From: Rhizomys pruinosus
Lineage: Eukaryota; Chordata; Mammalia; Rodentia; Spalacidae
NCBI GenBank assembly: GCA_009823505.1
Contig: VZQC01012262.1
Location: 934,723 to 998,722 of the forward strand
DNA: 64,000 bases
Reading direction: 5' to 3'
Under the pieces are notes generated by a model. That model saw nothing but the letters and a program-made list of their open reading frames with translations, was not told the origin of the DNA and did no database searches. A program made the translations under genes and the position numbers. Position 1 is the stretch's first letter. Every line of letters starts with the position of its first letter. Positions 12,040 through 22,870 of the stretch are shown one piece after another.

Positions 12040-12230
12040 ACAGATGGAAACTAATACAATGTTCTGTAACTGAGAAAAGGCAGAGAATAAGTGCCTGTGA
12101 GATGCCGAGCCCTATGTGACACATTTACATTGAAACCTCTACACCTAAAGCTCAGGGAACATATCAGAAGAGAGGGCAGAAAGAATGTAAGAGCCTGGAG
12201 GACAAGACACCTGCTGCTACTTAATGTGTG
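12040..12230 (+). mobile_element. LINE-1 (rodent Lx-like) 3' UTR fragment
   Basis: The motifs agaataagtgcctgtgagatg, ctcagggaacatatcagaag and gggcagaaagaatgtaagag are in the order found in the 3' UTR of old rodent LINE-1 elements. The same family has a longer copy at 36828-38030. About 12230-12670 has no clear feature. Confidence 0.6.
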
Positions 12231-12669
12231 CTAGACATGGTAAGGAAGCTGCACCAGTGAAATCCTCACAGTACGATCTGCATATAATGACATAACCAGT
12301 TGACACACCAAGGTGGATGAGGAAATTTCAAGGGCTCCCACGTCAAGATGGAGAGCTATAGGCAATCCCTGGAGGCTGAGGAAGGAAGGGAGGATCAGGG
12401 GTTAGCTACCCGGAAGGCTGTCCAGTTCCAAGTCAGCAGTCCTAAACATGGGTACACAGGAGAACCACTAAATGAACCACTAAATGAATTATATATGTAC
12501 ATATACATAGCTACAAATGTATGTATATGCAACAATAATAATCAAAGAGGACAATAAATTGAGGGGGAGTAGTTTGAGGGGGACTGGAAATAATGCAAAG
12601 ACTATACTTATGTATGCTATTCATAAGACTAAAAAAAAAAGCAAAACCCAAAAGGAGAAAAACAAAATG

Positions 12670-13260
12670 GATTTAACATGTACTTTTGTGTTTCACGTTT
12701 TACACTCAGCTATGTGTTTCTTCTGTATTTCCCTTTGTTGTCTGTCGTTACAGATAGTCATTTGTAGTGCTGTGTAATAGTTCCATTATGCAACTGAAGC
12801 ATAGACTTATTCTGTTGTTGATGGTGTTTTGGTTATTCCCATTTGGGGACTATCAGGACAGATGTACCATGTCTGTCTGCACTATTGGTTGTGCTTATTA
12901 TTCTGGAATTGCTTGGTCACAACTTGAAGATTGTGCCTGTTTTTCTTTTTTTTTTTTTTTATTATGTGTATGAATGTACTGTCTGAATGTAGGTTGGTGC
13001 ACTCGTGTCGTGCAATGCCGCGGAGGTCAGAAGAGGACATCGGATTCGCCTGGAAGTTAAAGACGGTTCTCAGCCGCATATGGGTGCTGGGGATCGAACT
13101 CGGGTCCTCTGCAAGAGCAGTCGGCGCTCTTAACCACTAGGCCATCTCTCCAGCCCTGTGCCTGTTTTTCAAAGAAGTTGTTTCATCAGTAGAATCAAAT
13201 TCAGTTTTTTTCATTTTGTTGCTAATATTTGGCATTTTCCGTATCTTTTCTATTTTATTT
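12670..13260 (-). mobile_element. Ancient LINE-1 3' region, with a B2 inserted
   Basis: Low-identity match, in antisense, to the mammalian L1M 3' end (ccattatgcaactgaagc, ttggttattcccatttgggg, ttctggaattgcttggtcac). A minus-strand B2 (12943-13158) has inserted; the short duplication gattgtgcctgttttt / ctgtgcctgtttttca flanks it. The open reading stretches here come from the B2 and are not genes. Confidence 0.55.
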
Positions 13261-13324
13261 TATTATTTTGAAACATACAGAAGCAAGCTTGTTATTTATT
13301 TATTTACTTATTTGAGAAATGGTA

Positions 13325-13440
13325 AAATGTAGACGGGCCTAGAAGCACATGTAGCTGAGGCTGGCCTTGAACTCTTGATCCTCCTGCCTTCACCTTCCGA
13401 GTGAGTGCTGAGATTCCAGAAATAGGCAACCACATCCCGT
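13325..13440 (-). repeat. Diverged B1-type SINE
   Basis: Minus-strand B1 remnant (gctggccttgaactcttgat, ctcctgccttcaccttccga). Confidence 0.7.
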
Positions 13441-13779
13441 TTAAAGGAAGTTCAGATTGCATCTCACAAAACCTTTTCCTTGACCGGTAGGTCCTCTGGT
13501 GTGCTAACCATCTCGGGCTTCTTTTTGTTCAGTCACATCCTGCCTGCAGTGAGTTTTGTCTTCACCTAACATTCTTGGTTATTCTGCCACTTCGGTGTTA
13601 ACCAAGAAAACATCGTGTGTGTCCCAGGCAGAGCCAAACCACTGAAAACTGGAAGTTTTATCTGCGTGTAGGGAAGCATTACGGACCTCCCGTGGGTACG
13701 GACCTCCCGTGGGTTCTCTTTTCAAAGTCCAAGGTCCAGCCCATCCTGTGGGCATCTGGTCTTCCAGGGTACCAGAGGG

Positions 13780-14560
13780 GAGCTCTGTAAACCTCCCTCC
13801 CTCCTCGCATCGGCGCAGGGCGGGGCGGCGCGGGGCATGCGCACTCCAGGCCCGGCGCATGCTCCTCCGCGCTTGGTCCCGGCGCGCGGGCCGTGGCTGA
13901 AGGGAGTGTCTCTCGCGGTCGGAGCCACCCTGGAGCAGTAGCGAGATCCCCGGCTGCTAATAAAGTTCTCTGAAAACTATATTCATTTGCGAAGAGCCAG
14001 TCAGGTGCGAAGGGACCCAGCGCCCCGCGGGGAGGCAGAGGCTGCGGGCGCTGCTCCGGGACCGGGAGGAGCCGGGCTCCGGGCGGTGCCGGGGCTGGGA
14101 GGAGTCCAGCGGGCTGCGGGCGGCTGAGGACGGTGAGTGCGTGGCTGCGGCCTGCGGACCCTCGGCGGGCTGTGGAGCTCTGGGCGGCCCGGGCGGGCCT
14201 TGCGGACTCCTCCGCGGTAGTCCTGGAATTCCCTGCGGCGGGAGCGGGCGCGCTCTCCCCGGCGGGCGGCGTCCGTAGCGGGCCTGGTTCTCAGCATCCT
14301 CGGTCCCTTCGCGGGGAGCTCCGGGGATGACGTGCTCCTCTGCGTCCCCGCTTCCTCCGCGGGCCTCCCCGGGTGCACAGCATCCTCCAGCTCTCCTGCA
14401 GCCCCCGGTGGAGCCGCCCCCCGCGGGGACAGTCTCCTGGAGTCTGGAGCTCCTTTCCCCGCCTCCTCACCCTACTGCTTTCCCTGTGGCCGCCCTGTTG
14501 ATTGACACTGGCTGCCGCTCGGAGAGACTGGGAGAGCTAAGAACTTCACTTCCAGGAGCA
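13780..14560 (+). promoter_or_regulatory. CpG island, probable RAB23 promoter
   Basis: This is the only long CpG-rich stretch in the window, and it lies upstream of the RAB23 coding exons in the same orientation. It includes an Sp1-type GC box (gggcggggc, about 13818-13826) and two NRF-1-like cores (gcatgcgca at 13835-13843, cggcgcatgc at 13853-13862). No TATA box is evident. This fits a broadly expressed housekeeping-type promoter. Just upstream, a 17-base unit (acggacctcccgtgggt) stands twice in tandem at about 13680-13713. The exact transcription start cannot be read from sequence. Confidence 0.75.
13890..14132 (+). other. RAB23: Probable non-coding first exon of RAB23
   Basis: A strong donor, CG|GTGAGTG, follows 14132 inside the CpG island. 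Human RAB23 also begins with untranslated sequence upstream of the exon that holds the start codon. The 5' end given is a guess within the island; only the donor is well supported. The exon would be spliced to the acceptor at 22226. Confidence 0.5.
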
Positions 14561-15107
14561 GGGTGACTGGCCCGCGAAGGCTGCATGACTCCAGCAGCAC
14601 ATTTGTACTTTATTTCCAAATATACAGGTTGTTACACAGTGCCTGGCACAGCCAGCAACCTTTTTGGTTAGTGAGCTGACCCATCCTTTCCAAATGTAAA
14701 TTTAAAAGTTCAGGGGAAGGGTGTTTATATGACACTCAGAATTGTGCTTTTCTAGGAATGTAATTGTTTCCGTAAGTGTTTTATAAGTCTGTAGAAAAGG
14801 AAGATTGTGCAGGGTGAGAGGTAGGGGTTTTATTTCAATATCCTTGAGCCTGGGCAAATGCACAAGCTTTTTTTTTTAAAGAAACATGGTTTACTTGCAC
14901 AAAACTGATCGGATTTGAGAGATCGTTAATGCCCTCGAAGTGGTTTTTGTGGGTGTGAAACAAATGGTGAGAATTTGAATTGTTCCCTTATTATAGTATT
15001 GAAATTAAGTCTACTTAATCTATCAGATCATGTTCATGCTTTGATTTTATATACTTGTATCTATCAATAAACATTGTGAAAAAAATACTAAATAAAAAAT
15101 AACATGT

Positions 15108-15302
15108 TGCCCGGTGTGGTGGCGCACACCTTTAATCCTAGCACTCAGGAGGCAGAGGCAGGTGGATCTTTGTGAGTTCAAGGCCAGCCTGGTCTACAGA
15201 GTGAGTACCAGGTCAGCTGGGGCTACAGGGAGACCCTGTCTTGAAAAGACAAAAAACAAAACAAAAAAAACCATGTTGATTAATTAATTAATTAATTAAT
15301 TA
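15108..15302 (+). repeat. B1 SINE with (TTAA)n
   Basis: Sense B1 (cccggtgtggtggcgcacac to ctgtcttgaaaagac) followed by an A-rich tail and a TTAA repeat. 14570-15107 is unique intronic sequence with no feature seen. Confidence 0.9.
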
Positions 15303-15364
15303 AAAAGGAAGATTGACAACCAGTGTTAGAATCTGCTTTAGGGTCTATCTTTAAATTAACATAT

Positions 15365-15570
15365 TTTTAAGGTAGGGTTTCATGTGGCCCACACTGGCCT
15401 CAAACTTGCTATAATAGGATGATCTTGAGCTTCTGATCCTTCTGCCTGCACCTGCCAAGCGCTGGGACTATAGTTGACACCACCATGCCCAGTTTCTGTG
15501 GTGCTGGGGCCCAGCTTTGTCAGTGCTAGGCAAACACTATACCAACCAAGCTATATCCTCAGCACCTGAG
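15365..15570 (-). repeat. B4-type SINE
   Basis: A B1-like part (ggcctcaaacttgctataat) is followed by an ID-like tRNA part (caaacactataccaaccaag) on the minus strand, which is the arrangement of B4. Confidence 0.55.
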
Positions 15571-15628
15571 TTGTGTTTATGTATGTTTAATTCTTTTTTA
15601 AAATTTATTTTGTTTTTTTTTTTTTTTT

Positions 15629-15670
15629 GGAACGCTTCACGAATTTGCGTGTCATCCTTGCGCAGGGGCC

Positions 15671-15721
<51 letters not shown>

Positions 15722-15727
15722 GAGCAC
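15629..15727 (-). ncRNA. RNU6-ps: U6 spliceosomal snRNA retrocopy
   Basis: The reverse complement reads as the first 99 nucleotides of U6 snRNA, from GTGCTCGCTTCGGCAGCACA through the ACAGAGA region to GTGAAGCGTTCC. I see no mismatch to the sequence I know. The last ~8 nucleotides are missing and a 16-base A tail follows on the minus strand. The 14-mer ttattttgtttttt occurs on both sides (about 15605 and 15728), a target-site duplication with an L1-endonuclease-like site. So it is a LINE-1-mobilised, A-tailed U6 copy in RAB23 intron 1, antisense to the gene. Upstream U6 promoter elements (PSE/DSE) are not expected and were not seen, so activity is unlikely. Confidence 0.92.
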
Positions 15728-15749
15728 TTATTTTGTTTTTTAATATTTA

Positions 15750-15962
15750 TTTATTTTGAGACAGGATTTCCCTATAGCCCCAGCTGGCCTGGAAGTCACT
15801 CTGTAAACTAGGCTGTCGTTGAACTCTCAGAGATCCACCTGCTGACTTAACGACAGTTCTTAGCCGCCACATGGGTTCTGGGAATCAAACCCGGGTCCTC
15901 TGCAAGAGCAGTAGGACTCTGCAAGAGCAGTGCTCTTAACTGCTGAGCCATCTCTCCAGCCC
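15750..15962 (-). repeat. Truncated B2-B1 composite SINE
   Basis: A minus-strand B1 lacking its head joins a B2 head at gacttaacgacagttcttag, the same B2 break point as in the complete composites. The B2 part contains a small internal duplication (ctctgcaagagcagt twice). Confidence 0.55.
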
Positions 15963-16437
15963 CAATATTTTATTTTTATGTTTTATGGGTATGAGTGTGT
16001 TGCCTGCATGAATGAAGTGCACCTATGTTTCAGAATGTCTGAGGTCAGAAGGTGGCATTGGATCCTCTGTTATGAATGGTTGTAAGCTGTCATGTGGGTT
16101 CTGGGAATTGAACCCTGGTCCTAGGCAAGAGCAGTCAATGCTCTTAATCACCAAGCCATCTCTCCAGCCCCATCTTTTTTTTTTAATTTATTTTATTTTA
16201 TTTATTTATGTGTATGAATGTATTGTCTGCATGTAGGTCTGTGCACCCGTGTCATGCAATGCCTCGGAGGTCAGAAGAGGGTGTCGGATTCCCCTGGAAC
16301 TGGAGTTCTCCTGGAATTGGAGTTACAGACGGCTCTCAGCCACCATGTGGTTGCTGGGGACCGATCCTGGATCCTCTGCAAGAGCAGTCGGCACTCTTAA
16401 CTGCTAGGCCATCTCTCTAGCCCCTCCAGCCCCATCT
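15963..16437 (-). repeat. Two B2/B3 SINEs in tandem
   Basis: A diverged B3-like copy (about 15963-16170, ends accaagccatctctccagcc) is followed by a younger B2 (16172-16437, tgtgtatgaatgtattgtct to gctaggccatctctctagcc). Confidence 0.85.
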
Positions 16438-16449
16438 TTTTAAAAAAAC

Positions 16450-16980
16450 TTTTTTTTATTAAGTAGCATTTCATTAGGTAAATTTACCAAAAACTTCTAC
16501 CCAATAACATTGTCCACCCATCCATTGAAGAATATTTGGGTAGTTTTCAGGTTTGAGTAGAGGTTTTTATAAATATTTCACAAATTTTTATGTGACTATA
16601 AGTTTTCATTTCTGTGGGGGTATTGCTTTATGTGAGATTTGGGAATTATATAGGAAGTGTATGTTCAGCTGTGGAAATTGTTTTCTAGAGTGACTATCAT
16701 TTTGCATTACAATCATCAGCAACATGCAAGAGTTCCAGCCAGGCGTGGTGGCATACACCTTTAATTCCAGCACTTGGGAGGCAGAGGCAGAGGCAGAGGC
16801 AGACAGATCTCTGTGAGTTCAAGGCCAGCCTGGTCTACATAGTGAGTTCCAGGAAGGCCAGGGCTACAGGGAGACCCTGTCTCAAAAAGACCCCCCTCCC
16901 CCAAAAAAAGTTCCAGTTGCTTTGCTTCCTCCCAGCACTTGATGCTGTCAATGTTTTTCAGTTTAAGCATTTGGTTTTTT
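16450..16980 (-). mobile_element. Ancient LINE-1 3' region with a B1 inserted
   Basis: Antisense match to the well-known mammalian L1M 3' part: the ordered blocks catccattgaagaatatttgg, taagttttcatttctgtggg, gaaattgttttctagagtga and gagttcca|gttgctttgcttc. A sense B1 (16737-16905) lies inside, flanked by the duplication agttcca. Confidence 0.7.
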
Positions 16981-16989
16981 GTTTTTGTT

Positions 16990-17763
16990 TTTGTTTTTTA
17001 ATTTTATTTATTTCTGTATGTTTATGAATGTACTGTCTGCATGTGGGTTTGCGCACCTGTGTCGCGCAATGCCCCGGAGGTCAGAAGGGGGTGTCAGATT
17101 CCCCTGGAACTGGAGTTCTCCTGGAATTGGAGTTTCAGACGGTTCTCGGCCGCCATGTGGGTGCTGGGGATCGAACCCGGGTCCTCTGCAAGAGCAGTCA
17201 GTGTTCTTAACCGCTAGGCTGTCTCTCCAGCCCCTCCAGTATATTTTTAAAAGACCTTATTTATTTTCTCTTTTTAAGACAGGGTCTCCCTGTAGTCCCA
17301 GCTGGTCTGGAACTCACTATGTAGACAATGCTGGCCTTGAACTCACAGATCCACCGGCCTCTGACTCTGGAGTGCTGATCTTATTTTTATTTTATGTGTA
17401 TGTGTGTTTTGTCTGCATGCATATATGTGTACCATGTCCATGCTTGGTGTTCACGAAGGCCCCAAGAGGGTCCTGGATCCCCTGGAACTGGAGTTACAGA
17501 CAGTTGTGAACTATGATGTGAGTGCTGGGAACCAAGTCTGGGTCCTCTGGAAGAACAGTGAGTGCTCTTAATTGCTGAGCCACCTCCCCAGTGTCTTTTC
17601 CAGTATTTTTTTTTTTTTTTGGTCTTTTTGAGACAGGGTCTCCCTGTAGCCCCAGCTGTCCTGGAACTCACTCTGTAGACCAGGCTGGCCTCGAACTCAC
17701 AAAGATCTGCTTGCCTCTGCCTCCTAAGTGCTAGGATTAATGGCGTGCGCCACCACGCCCGGC
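16990..17763 (-). repeat. SINE cluster: B2, B1, B3, B1
   Basis: All lie on the minus strand: B2 16990-17238 (ggtcctctgcaagagcagtc), B1 17262-17375, older B2/B3 17380-17600 (ctcttaattgctgagccacc), B1 17610-17763 (full length, ends caccacgcccggc). The longest open stretch across them (176 codons) is SINE sequence only. Confidence 0.88.
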
Positions 17764-17889
17764 TCCAGTATTTTTACATTTACCATGTTCCTTCCTTTGT
17801 TCTGATACTCAAAAAAAAAAAAAAAAAAAAAATTCTGTTTCAAGATCTTTCTTTTAGTTGTTCTTTTGCATAGATCTGTAGTCAACAAA

Positions 17890-18720
17890 TGCTGTTAGTT
17901 TTTCCTTTCCAGAAATTGTCCCGTTTTAGCCTCCACTTGTGAAGGCTGTTTTCACTGAGTATGTAGTTCCGTGTTGACAGGTCATGTCTTTCAATGTTCA
18001 CAAAGTGATGTGCCATTCCTTTCAACCTTTATGGTTTCTGTTTCTTATTTGATGCTGGGAATTGAAGCTAGGGTCTGTATATGCAAACATACACCCTACC
18101 GATGGGCTACATCCCTAGCCCCAGCTCACTGTTTAATGCTTTGAAAGTGTGTCTCCACTTGATGCTTTCAGTCTGGATTTTGTTAGGTCTTTTGTGTTTA
18201 GGATTCACTTAGTTTCCTGAATGTGTAGTACATTTGTGTTTTTTTCCAAGTTTGGGAAATTTTAAGTATTTTTTTTTTTCAAATGCCTTTTCAGTCCTAT
18301 CCTTTTTCTCCTTCTGCAATTCTGGTGATTCCAATATTATGTTTTGTTCAGTTCTGCAGGTCTTTGAGGCTTTCTTTTTTCAGTGTTTGCTCTGTGCTGT
18401 TTAGATTGGATATCCTCCATTGTATGATCAAGATCACAGATTTCTTCCTCTGCTCTTGAGTTTCATCCACTGAGCCTTTTATTTTGGTTATTATAATTTT
18501 CTCATAAACTTTCTATTTGCTGTTTTCTTGTATCTTTCTTTGACAAGACTTGTCCTTCATTAAAACTGATGATGGTAGGAAGGACTCCTCTACTAGGAGG
18601 GATAATTTTACCTTGTTTGGGAGGAGGAAAAGCAGTTTGTAGTACTGGGCTTCCTGTGATTCCCACAAATGCTACCAGGGATGGAGAGATGACTTCATCA
18701 CCAGTGAGCAACAGTGAAAG
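17890..18720 (-). mobile_element. Possible ancient LINE-1, antisense
   Basis: Parts (ttctgcaggtctttgaggct, gatatcctccattgtatgat, atttcttcctctgctcttga) look like antisense old mammalian LINE-1, but identity is low. An ID-like segment lies at about 18045-18122 (ccgatgggctacatccctag). Confidence 0.35.
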
Positions 18721-19249
18721 TTAAAACTTTCTGACAGGCACCAATGTGCCTCCAAAACAGAAAGATTTAAAGGTGTCTGGAAAATGATACCTGTTGGATG
18801 GGGTAGACATCAGGGTCCCTGTTTGGTCTCTGTTGATGTGGTGGTGGTGGTTTGCTGTGGGTGGAGCTGTGGAGCTACAAGTGCTGGCTCCTTGGTTGGC
18901 CTTTGGAGTAGGGCACTGTCGTAGACAGCCACTGCAATGTGTTTCCTGGCTTGCTAGTTCTCATTTGCCTCTTTCCTGGTGTTTGGCTAATGAGAGTAGG
19001 CTTTTATTGGGGTCTTTTTTGTTCTTGGTTTATTGGGTTCTCTATAATCCAGCCGAGATACATGAGATAAAAGAACTCACAGTCAACTCATTATTAGGTT
19101 GCTCCTCCTGTCCTGTCTAGTCATCCTTCTTTCTGTTTTTTCAGAGCCTTCTGTGTATTTTATAAATAAAGTACAGAATTTTTAGTTATACTTGGAGGAA
19201 CAAGGAAAGTATGTCTAGTTTTTGTTTTTTTTTGAAACGGGTCTCTGAA

Positions 19250-20060
19250 GTTTTTTTGGTCTTTTTGAGACAGGGTCCCCCTGCAGCCTCAGCTGTCCTG
19301 GAACTCACTGTGTAGACCAGGCTGACCTCAAACTCTCAAGAGATCCACCTGCCTCTGCCTCCTGAGTGCTGGGATGAAAGATGTCTGCTCTAAAGTATAT
19401 ATTTTTAAAGATCTTTACATTTTATTCATCTATTTGTGAATGCAAGAGTGAGTATATACGCTCATGTCTATGTACCTGTATAGAGACTAGAAGAGGGTAA
19501 TAGATATACTCCTGTATCGAATATTACTTTGAGGCATGGTTTCTCTCTGAACCAGGGATTTGTTATTTTCTCACCTATCCTGGAAGCCAGCAATCTGTCT
19601 CTGATCTCTATCCAATCTAGTGTGTACTAGACACCAAGCTTTGTTATGTTGGTGCTAGGATTTGAACTCTGGTCCTAATACACAGCAAGCATTCAGGTGC
19701 TGAGCCATCTCTCTGTCCTCTGAAGTATATACTTTTAAAAGGATAAAGTGTTGTTTTTGTTGCTGGTGTTTTGTTGTTGACATTATTATTGCTTTCTTTG
19801 AACTTCACAACTTCTGGTGTGAAGAATTGCTTAGGTATTAGGTAGAGAAAAAGAAGTTGCTTTCCTAAAACTGAGCTGGTATGAAATACAGCTGAGTGAA
19901 GCAAGAGTCACCTGTTGGTGGGAATTATAGATTTTTATTGTTAGGTTTTGTTTTCTGAGACAAGATCTCAATTAGTAGTCCACACTTGCCTCAAACTGCC
20001 CTCCTGTCTCAGCCTTGTGAGTGCTGGGATTACAGGGATGTGCCACCACACCTGGCTGAA
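19250..20060 (-). repeat. SINE cluster: B1, B3-like, B1
   Basis: Minus-strand B1 at 19250-19380, an old B3-like stretch at about 19400-19725 (gtgctgagccatctctctgt), and a diverged B1 at 19945-20058 (gtgccaccacacctggct). 18720-19250 and 20060-20640 show no feature. Confidence 0.75.
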
Positions 20061-20649
20061 ATTTTACATTTGATCCTAAGCATCCTGATGACCAAGCATT
20101 TTGTAGAGTAGTAAGATGCCAGGCTTGATGCTGGGTCATTTCCTAGAACATTTAAATTGTATACAAGCACCGCTGTTTTCTGAAGTTCTCTTGATGATTC
20201 TGGTGTTAGCCAGGGTTGAGATCACTAGCATAGGGTAATGGTTCTAACATTTACTTGATTGTAAAATCATTTGGGTATCTGTGTCCATTTGAGTCATTCA
20301 AGAAGCAGACACTAAGATGGAACTAGCAGGCCAAGATGCTTATGGGAATGTCTTAAGAGTGCGGTACCAGTTTGACATCTGAAAGAATTGGAAGGAAAGA
20401 GCTGCACCCTGCAGCTGCTCTGAGAAAAATCTTAGTTTGATGGAGAGGGCAGCACAAAGAGAAACTCCATGTTGGGCAGAACTGGAGTTGTCCTGCCTGC
20501 CGGTGTTTGCCATAGGGAAAGTGGCCTCAGAGGGAGTGGGCAGTGTGATGGATCCTTTAAGCCACTGTGGCAGCTGAAGACTGCTAGCTGACATTTCTTC
20601 TGAAGGGAGATCTAAGCTGTACTTTTTTGTGATTCTTTTTGGTTGTTTG

Positions 20650-20740
20650 TTGTTGTTGTTTTGAGACTTGCCTTCTCTATGTAAACCAGGCTAACCTTAA
20701 ACTTGAGGCCCTCTTCCTTTGTGTCCTGAGTGCTGGATCT
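20650..20740 (-). repeat. B1 fragment
   Basis: Short minus-strand B1 remnant (gtaaaccaggctaaccttaa, tgtcctgagtgctgg). Confidence 0.55.
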
Positions 20741-20856
20741 TAAAGAGATTCAAAGGTTACCGTTCTGCTATTTCTCATCATGTCTGATTATGTATGAAGC
20801 AAGACCCACTTTAACTAGTACTCCCAGATTCTTAGGATCATGCAAGTTTTTTTCAG

Positions 20857-21114
20857 GAGCTGGAAAATGGCTCAGCGGTCAAGAGCACTGACTGCTCTTG
20901 CAGAGGACCCAGGATTGATTCCCAGCACCCACATGGTGGTTAAGAACCATCTTTAAGCCAGGTGTGGTAGTATTCGCCTTTAAGCCTAGCACTTGGGAGG
21001 CAGAGGCAGGCGGATCTCTGAGTTCAAGGCCAACCTGGTCTACAGAGTGAGTTCCAGGCCAGCTGGGGCTACAGGGAGACCCTGTCTCAAAAAAAAAAAG
21101 AAAAAAGAAAAAAA
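20857..21114 (+). repeat. Composite SINE: B2 head fused to B1, with intact target-site duplication
   Basis: B2 head up to accatctttaa (20956), then a complete B1 (gccaggtgtggtagtattcg to ctgtctcaaaaa) and an A/G tail. The 16-mer ggatcatgcaagtttt stands at 20835-20850 and again at 21115-21130, directly outside the unit. Both halves therefore arrived in one retrotransposition. No B2 3' half is present. Confidence 0.9.
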
Positions 21115-21519
21115 GGATCATGCAAGTTTTTCAAGTACCATGCGTAGCTGCTGAGATTTCAAAAGACCTAGGAATGTTTTTCACATTGCAGGCTCAATTC
21201 GTGTAGTGGATATGTAAATGGGTTTTTTGGTTGAGGCAATTGAAATATACTAGGTCACTAGGCAGGAGACTAGTAATTTTAAGAACTATGAAGAAACTGA
21301 CTTCCTATTCTTTTTAGTATGAAATACAAACTGCATAGTTTATTACTTTCATTGTATGATTTACTTTTCTCAAACTAAAGAACGCATTTGTGGTGTAAGA
21401 TTATTTGTATAGGACTCACTGTAGTGTGAACACTAAAATAGTGTAAACAAGAGCCCAGTACTGACACATGACTATATGTTATTACACAAAACCTTTCTTT
21501 GAGGGTACTTTTTAAAAAA

Positions 21520-21757
21520 TTTTTATTTATTTATTTTTTATGTGTATGAATGTACTGTCTGCATGCAGGTCTGTGCATCCATGTCGTGCAATGCCGCGGA
21601 GGTCAGAAGAGGGTGTCGGATTCCCCTGGAACTGGAGTTCTCCTGGAATTGGAGTTTCAGACGGTTCTCAGCCGCCATGTGGGTGCTGGGGATCGAACCC
21701 GGGTCCTCTGCAAGAACGGTTGGCGCTCTTAACCACTAGGCCATCCCTCCAACCCCA
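21520..21757 (-). repeat. B2 SINE
   Basis: Full minus-strand B2 (tgtgtatgaatgtactgtct to aaccactaggccatccctcc). Confidence 0.92.
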
Positions 21758-22226
21758 CTTTTTTTTTTTTAAAGGTATTATTACCTATAAGGTTGAAAGC
21801 AGTTTTCTCCGGTTTTATATCTGCTACCCATTTGTTGTTACACTGTGTGGGATTTACAGTGTAACCTAAAACCAATTTTTTCATGCTTAACTTTCAAATT
21901 GCATAAGTCCTATATGTATTCTTGCCTAACAACCTTATGAGGTAGATATCATTGCCAGCATACTGAACTTTAGGGAGGGTAAATAGTATAATCGTTCAGT
22001 AAACACAGAACTACTAAGTAGCACCTTTTAGTCAGACTTCAACTCCAGTGGGAAATCTTTGTCCCTGTGAAAGGGAGAATTATTCAAGTAAAGATACCAG
22101 AACTTACAGCCCTTTCAGAGGTTAACATTGAGAAAGGTAGAATGGGAACCTCAGTCTTATAATCAAATTCTTGCAAATGTAGTGTGATTATTTTCTTGCT
22201 AAAAATAATTTCATTTTAAACTGCAG

Positions 22227-22291
22227 ATTTGAAAGAGAAGATCTGATCACCTGGAACTAGAGTTGGTACAGAAACCTTTTTTACTTCAAAA
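22227..22291 (+). other. RAB23: RAB23 exon 2, 5' untranslated part
   Basis: Acceptor ctgcag ends at 22226. The 65 bases before the start codon belong to the same exon as the first coding segment. Confidence 0.8.
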
Positions 22292-22446
22292 ATGTTGGAA
22301 GAAGATATAGAAGTGGCCATCAAGATGGTGGTTGTAGGGAATGGAGCAGTTGGAAAGTCAAGTATGATTCAGCGATATTGCAAAGGCATTTTCACAAAAG
22401 ACTACAAGAAAACCATTGGAGTTGATTTTTTGGAGCGACAGATCCA
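22292..22446 (+). CDS. RAB23: RAB23 coding exon 1 of 6 (GTPase P-loop and switch I)
   Basis: RAB23 is a Rab-family small GTPase that restrains Hedgehog signalling and acts at the primary cilium and endosomal membranes; loss in humans causes Carpenter syndrome (established knowledge). The six coding exons at 22292-22446, 34008-34093, 43822-43978, 46683-46765, 48104-48196 and 50952-51091 join in frame to 714 bases, which is 237 codons plus stop, the human length. This exon holds the start (MLEEDIEVAIKMVVVGNGAV), the phosphate-binding loop GNGAVGKS (residues 16-23) and the switch I threonine (T41 in KKTIGVDF). It ends in codon 52, phase 2, at donor gtatgt. An open stretch that reads on past the donor is intron. 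The second, error-rich copy at 25637-25858 is treated as an assembly artefact. Confidence 0.97.
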
Positions 22447-22613
22447 GTATGTACTTGGCTATTTCATCCTTTGATTTTGATTTGTAAACTATGTCTTAAG
22501 ACTTTTACTGGACTAATAGTAATTGTGGTTTAGTCTAAGGCAACTGGTGGCAGTGGGTCCTGCAGCAGTTGATGTTATTGGGGTTTTGTTGTTGGTTTTT
22601 GTTTTATTTAGAT

Positions 22614-22870
22614 TTTGAAAACAAGGTTGTATGTAGCCTAGGCTAGCTTGAAATTTTCTGGGTGGCCAGGGATGACCTTAAACTCCCAATCTTCTTGCCT
22701 CCACCTCCCAAGTACTGGGATTATACAGGTTTGAGCTCCCACCCCTAGACCTTTTTTTTTTTTTTGAGAGCTTGAGAGAAGGTCTCGCTGTTGGAGACAA
22801 GGAGATAAGCTGTCATTAAACTGGCCATTATCTTGCTTCAGCCTCCTGAGTGCTGGGTTTATAGATGTGT
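22614..22870 (-). repeat. Two B1 SINEs, the second feeding into the minisatellite
   Basis: Minus-strand B1s at 22614-22745 and about 22760-22870. The second runs gcctcctgagtgctgggttt and then passes straight into the 38-bp repeat, whose first part (agatgtgtgccaccacgat) still looks like the B1 head in reverse. Confidence 0.75.

Noticed and set aside
11670..12119. A 149-codon open frame on the + strand
   Set aside because: It covers a diverged B1 and LINE-1 3' UTR sequence, with no protein family that I recognise and no splice context.
14001..14378. A 125-codon minus-strand frame in the CpG island
   Set aside because: Low stop frequency is expected in GC-rich sequence. The Pro/Arg-rich content and lack of any known domain give no support for a gene.
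16979..17509. A 176-codon open frame on the + strand
   Set aside because: It is read through a B2, a B1 and part of a B3 in reverse. The many similar peptides (for example MNVLSACRSVHPC-like) all come from B2 copies.
22292..22474. A stand-alone 60-residue protein starting as RAB23
   Set aside because: The last residues are intron read-through past the donor at 22447; correct splicing to 34008 restores the RAB23 sequence.
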